Both the position numbers and the translations under genes were made by a program. From Acidobacteriota bacterium (GTDB lineage Bacteria; Acidobacteriota; Polarisedimenticolia; J045): a stretch of 9,737 nucleotides of DNA. The first letter of the stretch is position 1. Every line of letters starts with the position of its first letter. Positions 1 to 5,998 of this stretch are shown piece after piece. The notes beneath the pieces were generated by a model. It searched no databases. It was not told where the DNA came from and saw only the letters and a program-made list of their open reading frames with translations. The stretch covers positions 1 to 9,737 of the forward strand of contig JAJRXN010000165.1 of the NCBI GenBank assembly GCA_024276295.1, in the 5' to 3' direction.

Positions 1-372
1 CGCGAGCCGGTCGAGGCACGCGAGCACCGCCGCGGCATCGGACGAGCCGCCGCCGAGGCCGGCGCCGTGGGGAATCCGCTTGCGGAGACGGATCGCAACG
101 TCGGCCGAGGCCAGGCCGGCGCTGTCGAGAAACAGGCGCGCAGCCCGCCAGGCGAGGTTCTCCTCGGCCCGGCAGGGGGCTTCCGGCGTGACCTCGAGGT
201 CGATCGTGCCCCGACCGCGCCCGCGCAACGCGATCGTCAGCTCGTCGGCCAGCGCGACGGTTTGCAGCACCGTCGCGATCTCGGTGTAGCCGTCGGGACG
301 CTCGCCGAGCAGTTCGAGCACGAGGTTGATCTTCGCCGGCGCGCGGGCCTGGATCGTCTCCGGCAAGTTCAC
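1..372 (-). CDS. ispE: 4-diphosphocytidyl-2-C-methyl-D-erythritol kinase, N-terminal part (cut by window edge)
   Basis: IspE phosphorylates the 2-hydroxyl of CDP-methylerythritol with ATP, a cytoplasmic step of the MEP isoprenoid pathway. The visible 124 residues are the N-terminal part of a protein usually near 285 residues; the C-terminus lies beyond base 1. Seen: APAKINLVLELLG at about 11-23, with the conserved Lys14; RPDGYTEI at about 25-32; and the GHMP-kinase ATP loop PHGAGLGGGSSDAAA at 101-115. The start is a GTG with GGAGG four bases upstream (377-381). The GTG overlaps the TGA of the LolB-like gene as GTGA, so translation is probably coupled. Odd: the His that follows GY in most IspE proteins (E. 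coli DGYH, a cytidine contact) is Thr30 here. Identity is secure from motifs; activity cannot be judged from half the protein. Confidence 0.95.
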   Translation of the reverse strand, partial: MNLPETIQARAPAKINLVLELLGERPDGYTEIATVLQTVALADELTIALRGRGRGTIDLEVTPEAPCRAEENLAWRAARLFLDSAGLASADVAIRLRKRIPHGAGLGGGSSDAAAVLACLDRLA

Positions 373-980
373 CGCTCCTCCCGGTGCTCGAACCCCGCCG
401 GGACGTCCGGCCACCGCACCGCCGACGTCGCGTGCCGGAACGCGCGCCGCTCGAGCCGCAGCCGGCGTCCGTCCGGCCCCTCGACCTCGATCACGCGCGG
501 CGGCTCCCCGGCCCCGGCCGCGGCCGCGACCCGCACGGTCCAGTCGCCGAACCGCCGGCCGGGACGGGCTCCTTCGAGCAGCCAGCGCCCCGCCAGCGGC
601 ACGCCGGCATGACGCATCCAGAACGCCGGCGTGTCCGGCCCGTCGACGACGAGCCGCCGGCGCGCGAGAAGAAGACGCGCCCGCGGACCGCGCACGGCGG
701 CGATGAACGACGGCCCGCCCATCCGCGCCCGCGCCTCGACCAGCAGCGCGTCACCGCAGGTCCGCACGCGGGCGACGAACCGGACCGTCCGCTCGGGCCC
801 TTCGAGACGTCCGCCGTAGCGCGCCTCGACGCAGGGCCCCTCCGCGAGGCCCGGCACGGCACGGTCCGCCGTCGAGGCGCAGCGCCCGAGCAGCGGCGCG
901 AAGGCGGCGACCAGGACCAGCAGGAGCAGCGCGGAGCCGGACCCGGACGACGCGCCGGTCGCGGTCCGGGCCGGGCTCAT
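369..980 (-). CDS. LolB-like exported protein (candidate outer-membrane lipoprotein receptor)
   Basis: A 203-residue protein with an N-terminal hydrophobic segment (about 17-33) and a beta-rich body. LolB accepts lipoproteins from periplasmic LolA and inserts them in the outer membrane. Support is mostly context plus shape: it sits directly before ispE, as lolB does in many proteobacteria. A strand-rich stretch with a short loop RMGGPS (86-91) resembles the LolB loop with its exposed hydrophobic residue, and GVPLAGRWLLEG (126-137) resembles the LolB region around 'PLNSLRQWILG'. The ATG overlaps the stop of the TPR gene (ATGA), and its own TGA overlaps the ispE GTG. Odd: the only Cys near the hydrophobic segment, Cys34, is preceded by LLGR. 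Arg at -1 does not fit a lipobox, so lipid anchoring is doubtful. Alternative: an unrelated exported beta protein. The CDS is secure; the LolB assignment is moderate. Confidence 0.55.
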   Translation of the reverse strand: MSPARTATGASSGSGSALLLLVLVAAFAPLLGRCASTADRAVPGLAEGPCVEARYGGRLEGPERTVRFVARVRTCGDALLVEARARMGGPSFIAAVRGPRARLLLARRRLVVDGPDTPAFWMRHAGVPLAGRWLLEGARPGRRFGDWTVRVAAAAGAGEPPRVIEVEGPDGRRLRLERRAFRHATSAVRWPDVPAGFEHREER

Positions 981-1504
981 CGCGAATCGGACGCCGCGCG
1001 CTCCGACTCCTCGTCGGCGTGCGCCCGCAGCTTGGCGAGCACCCGCTCGCGCTCCCGTCCCCCGAGCGCCAGGGCGGCCTGCCATTCGGCGCGCGCCCGG
1101 GTGAGGTCGCCGAGGGCGAGATAGACGTCTCCGAGGTGCTCGCGGATCTCGGCCACGTCGCCGCTGCCGGCCCGGCGCACCGCCTCGCGCAGCAGCGGAA
1201 GGGCCTCGGAGACCCGCCCCGCGCGGTACAGAGCAAAGCCGAGACTGTCGAGAAACGCCGGCTCTTCCGGCCGCTCGGCCAGCGCGCGCTTGACCATCGC
1301 GATGGCGGCGGGAAGGTCCTCCCCGCGCTCGGCGAGCAGGTAGCCGAGATCGTTGTAGACCGACGCGTCGTCCTCGTCGGCGGCGAGGGCGCGACGGTAC
1401 TCGCGCTCGGCCTCGTCCAGCCGCCCGGCGGCATGGAAGATCGCCGCGCGCCGCCGCGTCACCTCGACCGGCTCGCCCTCCGCCGCGACCACGGTCGACG
1501 CCAC
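977..1504 (-). CDS. C-terminal TPR segment, in frame with the upstream TPR gene across a TGA
   Basis: 175 residues of tetratricopeptide repeats, a helical protein-protein interaction scaffold. Visible repeats: RRAAIFHAAGRLDEAEREYR (about 18-37), SVYNDLGYLLAERG (48-61), AFLDSLGFALYRAGRVSEAL (83-102) and EIREHLGDVYLALGDLTRA (118-136). The pattern 'NxLGY, DSLGxxxYRxG, HLGDVYxxxG' is typical of the C-terminal end of the large TPR proteins found next to lolB. There is no ATG. The listed start is a GTG with only a distant GGAG (12 bases away), a weak initiation site. The reading frame is open upstream to the TGA at 1526-1528 and continues in the same frame as the larger TPR gene. This is therefore probably the severed or read-through end of one ancestral gene of about 659 codons. 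Without a signal peptide of its own it would stay in the cytoplasm if made separately. The last codons overlap the start of the LolB-like gene (ATGA). Confidence 0.75.
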   Translation of the reverse strand: MASTVVAAEGEPVEVTRRRAAIFHAAGRLDEAEREYRRALAADEDDASVYNDLGYLLAERGEDLPAAIAMVKRALAERPEEPAFLDSLGFALYRAGRVSEALPLLREAVRRAGSGDVAEIREHLGDVYLALGDLTRARAEWQAALALGGRERERVLAKLRAHADEESERAASDSR

Positions 1505-1525
1505 GTCGGCGGCGATCTCCGGATG

Positions 1526-1528
1526 TCA
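1526..1528 (-). other. In-frame TGA interrupting the TPR gene
   Basis: The codons read GCC TGG TGA CAT CCG. The stop separates two TPR-rich segments in the same frame (977-2956 is an exact multiple of three with this as the only internal stop). The base after the stop is C. Among the seven other TGA stops in the window the following base is A, G or T, never C. In E. coli UGAC is known as a weak termination context. The cause could be a nonsense mutation, an assembly error, or readthrough. Confidence 0.85.
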
Positions 1529-2956
1529 CCAGGCCGCGAGCCATCCGGCCATCTCGGTGGCGTAGCGCGACGGCCTGGCCGCCGCGCCGATCCAGGCCGC
1601 CGCCCGGCGCAGGGTGGCCTTCGCTCCGGCCAGGGCGAGTTCGCGCTCGAGCGCGAGCGCCGCGTATCCGGCCGCGGGAGGCTCGTCGCGCAGGCGGGGA
1701 GCGAGCGCCTCGTCCGCGGCGCTCCGGCCGTCCCGCAGCTCGATCGCCCGGATCCGCAGCCGCTCGACCGCCGGATCGGATTCGAGACCGGAGAGCGCCT
1801 CTAGCGCCCGGTCCGGCCGGCCGGCGCGCAGCCAGGCCTCGGCCTGGCGGAATCTCAGTGACGGCTCGAGATCGTTCCGGCGCTCTCCGTCGAGCGAATC
1901 GATCAGCGCGCCGAGACGCTCGGCCGCCGCGTCGTCCCGGCCCGCCTGCTCGGCGGCGCGGGCCCAGAGGTGCATCACCGGCGGGCGCACCTGATAGGCC
2001 CGCGGCAGCGAGGCGATCAGCGCCTCGGCGCCGGCCCCGCGGCCGAGACCGACCAGCGCCCGTGCCAGATCGAGCGAGGCGTCGGGATCGGTCGGGCGCA
2101 GGTGGACCGCCGTCCGCAGCGGCGCCAGGGCGCCGAACGGATCGCCCAGCTCGAGGCGCGTGCGACCGAGCTGCCGCGCCAGCGAGAAGTCCGCCGAGCG
2201 CAGCTCGAACAGCCGGGTCAGCGCCCGCTCCTGGCCGGCAAGATCGCCGCGCGCGTTGTACAGGTCGGCCAGCATCTCGAGCAGCGGAACGGCCGCGCGG
2301 CCGCGCACCTCCGAGCGTGAGAGCACGCCGATCGCCTCGTCACGCTTGCCGCCGGCCACCAGCAACCGCACGAGCGCGATGTACGGCATCGCCGGATCGA
2401 TCCCCGGGGTCGCGGCGGCGCGCGCGGCGACCTTCTCGGCCTCGGCGACCCGGCCGATGCTCGCCAGCAGGCGGATCCGCGAGATCCAGCTCCCGGTGTC
2501 CTCGGGACGCGCGTCGGTCGCCGCCTCGAGGTGTCCGAGCGCCTCGGTCAGGCGCGCCTCGTCGCGCCCGGCCCGCCAGGCCCGCAGGGAGAGCTGCGCG
2601 AGCACCTTCCGCGCGCTGACCTCGGTGGGATCCCGATCGACGGCCGCCCGCGCGGCCGAGGCAGCACACTTCAGGTCGCCCGTCTCGAGGCACAGGCGGG
2701 CGAGCTGCGCCCGGGGCGTCGCCGCCGCGGGGTCGAGTTCGATGATCCGCTCGAGGCGGTCGCGCGCACCGTCGAGGTTGCCGATCGCCATCGCGGCCCG
2801 GGACTCGAGGAACATCTCGTAGGCGGCGGCGCGGCGCGCGACGGGAGCGTCGACGGGATCGACTCGCCCGGTGGCGTCAGCCGCTCCCGCAGGCGTGGCG
2901 ACGACTCCCAGCGCGAGGAGCGGCAGCGACGACAGGGCAAGGCGAATCGTACGCAT
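1526..2956 (-). CDS. Secreted TPR-repeat protein (N-terminal part, ends at an in-frame TGA)
   Basis: 476 residues. A signal peptide (about 1-25, hydrophobic core LPLLALGVVA, likely cleavage after TPAGA) sends it to the periplasm or envelope. The rest is successive TPR-like helix pairs, for example MAIGNLDGARDRLERIIELDP (56-76), CLETGDLKCAASAARAAVDRDP (89-110), DLYNARGDLAGQERALTRLF (231-250) and LELGDPFGALAPLRTAVHLRP (268-288). The start at 2956 is preferred over the in-frame ATG at 2968 because GAGGA (2962-2966) lies five bases before it. The gene follows the kinase stop by 48 bases, suggesting one operon. It ends LAAW-TGA, but the same frame stays open for 182 more codons of TPR sequence to 977. 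Proteins of this type beside lolB are usually single chains of about 550-650 residues, which the joined frame would match. A role in envelope complex assembly is inference only. Confidence 0.85.
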   Translation of the reverse strand: MRTIRLALSSLPLLALGVVATPAGAADATGRVDPVDAPVARRAAAYEMFLESRAAMAIGNLDGARDRLERIIELDPAAATPRAQLARLCLETGDLKCAASAARAAVDRDPTEVSARKVLAQLSLRAWRAGRDEARLTEALGHLEAATDARPEDTGSWISRIRLLASIGRVAEAEKVAARAAATPGIDPAMPYIALVRLLVAGGKRDEAIGVLSRSEVRGRAAVPLLEMLADLYNARGDLAGQERALTRLFELRSADFSLARQLGRTRLELGDPFGALAPLRTAVHLRPTDPDASLDLARALVGLGRGAGAEALIASLPRAYQVRPPVMHLWARAAEQAGRDDAAAERLGALIDSLDGERRNDLEPSLRFRQAEAWLRAGRPDRALEALSGLESDPAVERLRIRAIELRDGRSAADEALAPRLRDEPPAAGYAALALERELALAGAKATLRRAAAWIGAAARPSRYATEMAGWLAAW

Positions 2957-2961
2957 GGTGA

Positions 2962-2966
2962 TCCTC
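2962..2966 (-). promoter_or_regulatory. Shine-Dalgarno site of the TPR gene
   Basis: GAGGA on the minus strand, five bases before the ATG at 2956. It overlaps the alternative upstream ATG at 2968, which has no such site of its own. It therefore fixes the start and gives a cleaner signal peptide (MRTIRLALSS). Confidence 0.65.
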
Positions 2967-2988
2967 ATTTAATCAGCGCCGCGCAGGA

Positions 2989-3004
2989 CGCGCCATCGCG
3001 CCAT
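2989..3004. repeat. Tandem 8-bp repeat after the kinase stop
   Basis: Two adjacent copies of CGCGCCAT (2989-2996 and 2997-3004, plus strand) directly follow the kinase TAG. They are short and in GC-rich DNA, so they may be chance or a slippage duplication. No T-run or clean hairpin was seen here, so kinase and TPR transcription probably continues through. Confidence 0.4.
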
Positions 3005-4621
3005 CTACGGATGCACGAGACGCAGCCCGTCGCCTGCCCGCTCGACCGTCAGACGTTCGACGCGGAAGCTCCCGGCATCCCAGTCCGACCGGGTCGACCA
3101 GCTCGCCGTCGCGCCGTCGTCGGCGCGGACGGTGACCGCGAGCCGGCGCCTTCCCGCCGGCACGTCGAACGACGCGATCGCCGGGCGGCCGGACGGGGCG
3201 AGCAGCGGATCTCCGAGACGGATTCGGGCCACCAGACGCCCGTCGAGCCGGACCTCGAGTTCGCCCGCCTCGAGCGGGTGGCGCACCTCGACGACGGCGC
3301 GCGCCGGCTCGGGCGCCGCTACCGCCGGCGCGGGCGTCGGGGCCGGCTCGACCTGCGCGGCCTGCGGAACCCGCTCCGGAGCGGTGACGGGCGCGGCCGC
3401 CGCCGGCGCCGGGGCGGGCATCGTCACCGACGGGGAGGGCGCCGGCACCGTGCGCGGCCGAACCGGCTTCGGCGCCCGGCGCGGACGGCCGGTCCGTCGC
3501 GCCGGTGCGCGGGGCTTCGCCTCCCCGGGCGCCTCGGCGGGCGCGGACGGGGACAGGCTTTCGGGCGGGGCCGCGACCGGGCGCTCCGGGGCCGGGTCGG
3601 GCCGCGGCGCGACTGCGATTCCCTGTGGTGGACCGGCCGGCGCGGGGGCGCGGATCGTCGCCCCGAGCAGGAACATCGCCGACACCGCCGCGGCGAGTGC
3701 CAGCCGTCGCGACTTCCCGGAGACCGGAGGCGGCCGCAGGGCCCGCGTGCGCCGGGCCGCCGGCTCGAGATCCGGGCCCGCCGGCGCGACTCCGGTGCCA
3801 GGCCGCAGCGGGTCCGGACCGCCGGTCGCGGCGGCCAGCGCCTCGAGACGCCGGGCGAGTTCGAGGGCCCCCGCCGGGCGCTGCGCCGGGTCGTCGGCCA
3901 GCGCCGCCAGGCACAGGTCGGAGAGTTCGGCGCCGATCTCGTCGACCAGCGCCGACGGCGGCTCCGGCGCGGAGCGTTCGCGATCCCCGGCCTCCGGGCG
4001 GTCGAACGGGAGTCTTCCGGTCAGGCACTCGTAGAGCACGACGCCGAGCGAGAACACGTCGGCGGCCGGCCCGCCGGCCTCGCCGCGCAGCCGCTCCGGT
4101 GCTGCGTAGGCCGGCGTGCCGCGTCCGTCGCCGGGTCCCGCGGACCGCGTGTCGGACTCGACCGCGAGGCCGAAGTCGGCGAGCAGCACGCGGCCGTCCT
4201 CGGCGAGCAGCAGATTGGCCGGCTTCACGTCGCGGTGGACGATCCCGCGCGCGTGGGCCGCCGCCAGCGCCCGCCCGGCCTGGGCGACGATCGAGAGCGT
4301 CTCGGCGACGGTCAACCGGCCGCGGCGGCGCAGGATCGCCGCCAGGCTCGGACCGTCGACCAGCTCGGTGACCAGGCACGCGCCGTCGCCGTCGACCGAC
4401 ACTTCGAACACCCGGACGACCCCGGGATGATCCAACCGCGTCAGCAGCTCGCCCTCGCGCCGCAGGGCCTCGGCGAGATCGGGATCGGTGCGCCCTTCGG
4501 GTCGGTGCAGCACCTTGATCGCGACCTGGCGCCCGGTCGCCCGCTCACGGGCCCGGTACACCACGCCGGACGTTCCCTGACCTCGCTCCTCGAGAATCTC
4601 GTAGCGGCCGCTGAGCCCCAT
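3005..4621 (-). CDS. Transmembrane Hanks-type Ser/Thr protein kinase
   Basis: 538 residues. It phosphorylates Ser/Thr of target proteins from the inner face of the cytoplasmic membrane. The kinase domain (about 7-263) has all key motifs: Gly-rich loop RGQGTSG (13-19), VAIK Lys36, helix-C Glu56, HRDVKPAN (129-136, base Asp131), DFG (149-151), APE (174-176) and DVFSLGVVLYE (188-198). It should be active. A single membrane segment (about 306-322) follows. Next comes a Pro/Ala-rich periplasmic linker (about 324-440) with a very basic stretch near 369-390, and a beta-rich C-terminal domain (about 442-538) that I do not recognise; FDVPAGRRRLAVTVR is loosely PEGA-like. The start ATG at 4621 was chosen because MGLSGRYEILEE is the usual kinase N-terminus; only a G-rich stretch precedes it. 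The gene lies 86 bases after the pseudoprotease gene and 48 before the TPR gene. It is likely a receptor kinase sensing the envelope; ligand and targets are unknown. Confidence 0.95.
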   Translation of the reverse strand: MGLSGRYEILEERGQGTSGVVYRARERATGRQVAIKVLHRPEGRTDPDLAEALRREGELLTRLDHPGVVRVFEVSVDGDGACLVTELVDGPSLAAILRRRGRLTVAETLSIVAQAGRALAAAHARGIVHRDVKPANLLLAEDGRVLLADFGLAVESDTRSAGPGDGRGTPAYAAPERLRGEAGGPAADVFSLGVVLYECLTGRLPFDRPEAGDRERSAPEPPSALVDEIGAELSDLCLAALADDPAQRPAGALELARRLEALAAATGGPDPLRPGTGVAPAGPDLEPAARRTRALRPPPVSGKSRRLALAAAVSAMFLLGATIRAPAPAGPPQGIAVAPRPDPAPERPVAAPPESLSPSAPAEAPGEAKPRAPARRTGRPRRAPKPVRPRTVPAPSPSVTMPAPAPAAAAPVTAPERVPQAAQVEPAPTPAPAVAAPEPARAVVEVRHPLEAGELEVRLDGRLVARIRLGDPLLAPSGRPAIASFDVPAGRRRLAVTVRADDGATASWSTRSDWDAGSFRVERLTVERAGDGLRLVHP

Positions 4622-4632
4622 GCGGAGCGCCC

Positions 4633-4663
4633 CCGGAGAACAGGACCGGACCCCCTTCTCCGG
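4633..4663. repeat. Inverted repeat upstream of the kinase gene
   Basis: Perfect 8-bp arms CCGGAGAA (4633-4640) and TTCTCCGG (4656-4663) are separated by 15 bases. The repeat lies in the 86-base gap between the pseudoprotease stop and the kinase start. No T-run follows it on the transcribed strand, so an intrinsic terminator is unlikely. Its position just downstream of a TATATT hexamer would suit an operator or a 5'-leader hairpin. Confidence 0.5.
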
Positions 4664-4692
4664 AATATAGGGCACCCGGAAGACCGCGTCCG
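4664..4692 (-). promoter_or_regulatory. Candidate promoter for the kinase gene
   Basis: A TATATT hexamer (4664-4669, minus strand; five of six matches to TATAAT) stands out in GC-rich surroundings. A poor -35, CGGACG, lies 17 bases upstream (4687-4692, three of six). The predicted start of transcription falls within the first arm of the inverted repeat. The -35 is weak, so this is tentative. Confidence 0.3.
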
Positions 4693-4707
4693 CCGGAGGT
4701 CTTCGGA

Positions 4708-5943
4708 TCAGGCGCCGCCCTCGTCGGGCAGCGGGGCGCCGCCGGGAAGCGACGCCGCCTTGGCCGGGGTCGCCTTCGCCGGCTCCGCCGGGGCGCCCGC
4801 CTCGATCCACTCCAGGGCCGCCTCGAGCAGCCGGTCGCGGTCGGGCTCCGCGCCACGCGTCATCCGCGCATCGATCCGATGGTCGACCTCGAGCCCGTCC
4901 CCGGCCCAGCGGGTCCCGCCGGCGGTGACGATTTCCCGCGTCGTCAGCAGCAGCGACCCGCCGCGCGAGAGCGGAATCAGCTCCGGCAGTGATCCGAGTC
5001 CGAAGCTCGAGCGGCCGCAGAGCCGGGCCTCGTCGCGCTCGCGCAGCAGCGCCGCCAGCGCCTCGGCCGTGCCCGCGGTCGTACCGTCGACGAGCACGAA
5101 CCGGCCCGCCGGAAGCTGGACGGACGGCAGTTCGGGGATCGCGATCCGCGTCTCCGGGCCGGAGCGCGCGACGAGCCGGAAGCCCTCGCCCGCCGGCCCG
5201 AGGGCCGCAGCGATCGCCGCCGCGCGCGCGATGTCGAGCCCGACCGCTCCGCGCAGATCGACCAGCAGTCCGTCGGCCGAGGCCCGCGCCAGTTCCGCGC
5301 GCAGGGCATCGGCGAGGACCCGGGACTCGACCCGGTCCGGCTCGGTGATCCGCAGGTGGATCACGCCCTCGCGCGGACGGTCGATGCGGAACCCGGCGTC
5401 GACCGGCGCCGCGAGGCGGATGGTCGCCTCGCGCAGCCGGTAGCGGCGCCCGTCGAGCACGACGAGGTCGAGTTCCCTTCCGACGGGACCGGTCAGCGCC
5501 CGGCGGAGCTGCGGCCAGCTCTGCTGCCGCGTCTGGCGGTCGTCGATCCGCCAGATCTGGTCACCGCGCCGGAGTCCCGCCTCCGCGGCGGGCGAGCCGG
5601 GATCGACCCGCACGACGATCGCCACGTTCCCCGAAGGGAGCACTTCGAGCCCGGTCCGACCCGGGCCGGCCGGCTCGAGGATGCCGGCCTCCTCTCCGGG
5701 GGGGACGAAGGCGCTGGCAGCGTCGAGCGAGGCGACCATCCCGCGGTACGCCCCTTCGAGCAGCGTGTCCTCGGAGACCGGCTCGACGTAGTTCTCGCGG
5801 GTCAGGTTCCAGACCTCCTGGAACACGCCGAGGTAGCGATATGCGTCGCGACCCGGCCAGCCGGCGGCCAGCACGAGCGAGACGGTGACGATCAGGGCCA
5901 GGCCGCCCACCAGCAGGAACGAACGGGAGCGCATCCACATCAT
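4708..5943 (-). CDS. Membrane-anchored PDZ/S41 (CtpA-like) protein lacking the catalytic dyad
   Basis: 411 residues. Order: an N-terminal membrane anchor (about 8-28); a CtpA-type helical region (VFQEVWNLTRENYVEP 40-55, GMVASLD 68-74); a PDZ domain (about 93-168, with PGSPAAEAGLRRGDQI at 115-130); the S41 core (about 180-358); and an Ala/Pro-rich tail. Active CtpA proteases carry Ser in (S/T)ASASE and Lys 25 residues later in TFGKG. Here the matching segments read TTAGTAE (288-294) and SFGLG (313-317). Gly291 and Leu316 replace Ser and Lys, so proteolysis by the usual mechanism is not expected. It probably binds peptides or protein termini in the periplasm as an adaptor. The start is uncertain between ATGs at 5943, 5940 and 5934, with no clear Shine-Dalgarno. 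A TATTCT hexamer only ten bases upstream (5954-5959) could mean a near-leaderless transcript. An 8-G run (5972-5979) lies in the leader region. The kinase gene is next downstream. Confidence 0.85.
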   Translation of the reverse strand: MMWMRSRSFLLVGGLALIVTVSLVLAAGWPGRDAYRYLGVFQEVWNLTRENYVEPVSEDTLLEGAYRGMVASLDAASAFVPPGEEAGILEPAGPGRTGLEVLPSGNVAIVVRVDPGSPAAEAGLRRGDQIWRIDDRQTRQQSWPQLRRALTGPVGRELDLVVLDGRRYRLREATIRLAAPVDAGFRIDRPREGVIHLRITEPDRVESRVLADALRAELARASADGLLVDLRGAVGLDIARAAAIAAALGPAGEGFRLVARSGPETRIAIPELPSVQLPAGRFVLVDGTTAGTAEALAALLRERDEARLCGRSSFGLGSLPELIPLSRGGSLLLTTREIVTAGGTRWAGDGLEVDHRIDARMTRGAEPDRDRLLEAALEWIEAGAPAEPAKATPAKAASLPGGAPLPDEGGA

Positions 5944-5998
5944 GATGGGATCAAGAATAGGCCACGACCGCGGGGGGGGCGACCCGCGACGTCCCGGC

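Noticed and set aside
1526..1528. TGA reassigned as a sense codon, or selenocysteine
   Set aside because: Seven other genes in the window end at TGA in sensible places, so TGA is a normal stop here. The TPR context has no redox motif, and I saw no convincing SECIS-like stem directly downstream.
369..1544. A 391-codon minus-strand frame as one gene
   Set aside because: Only its last 203 codons look like a real protein. The first part is an Arg/Gly-rich shadow of the TPR segment in another frame. The ATG at 980, overlapping the TPR stop, is the better start.
2957..3004. Terminator between the kinase and TPR genes
   Set aside because: The gap has a tandem 8-bp repeat and short GC-rich self-complementary bits, but no stable clean stem and no T-run.
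4622..4810. N-terminal extension of the kinase upstream of 4621
   Set aside because: The extra residues are Arg/Gly-rich, overlap the end of the pseudoprotease gene and run through the inverted repeat. The kinase fold begins at MGLSGRYEIL.
2531..5443. A 970-codon open frame on the plus strand
   Set aside because: It lies antisense to the TPR, kinase and pseudoprotease genes, which have clear family motifs. Its translation is Arg/Gly/Pro-rich low-complexity sequence without recognisable domains, as expected from antisense of GC-rich codons.
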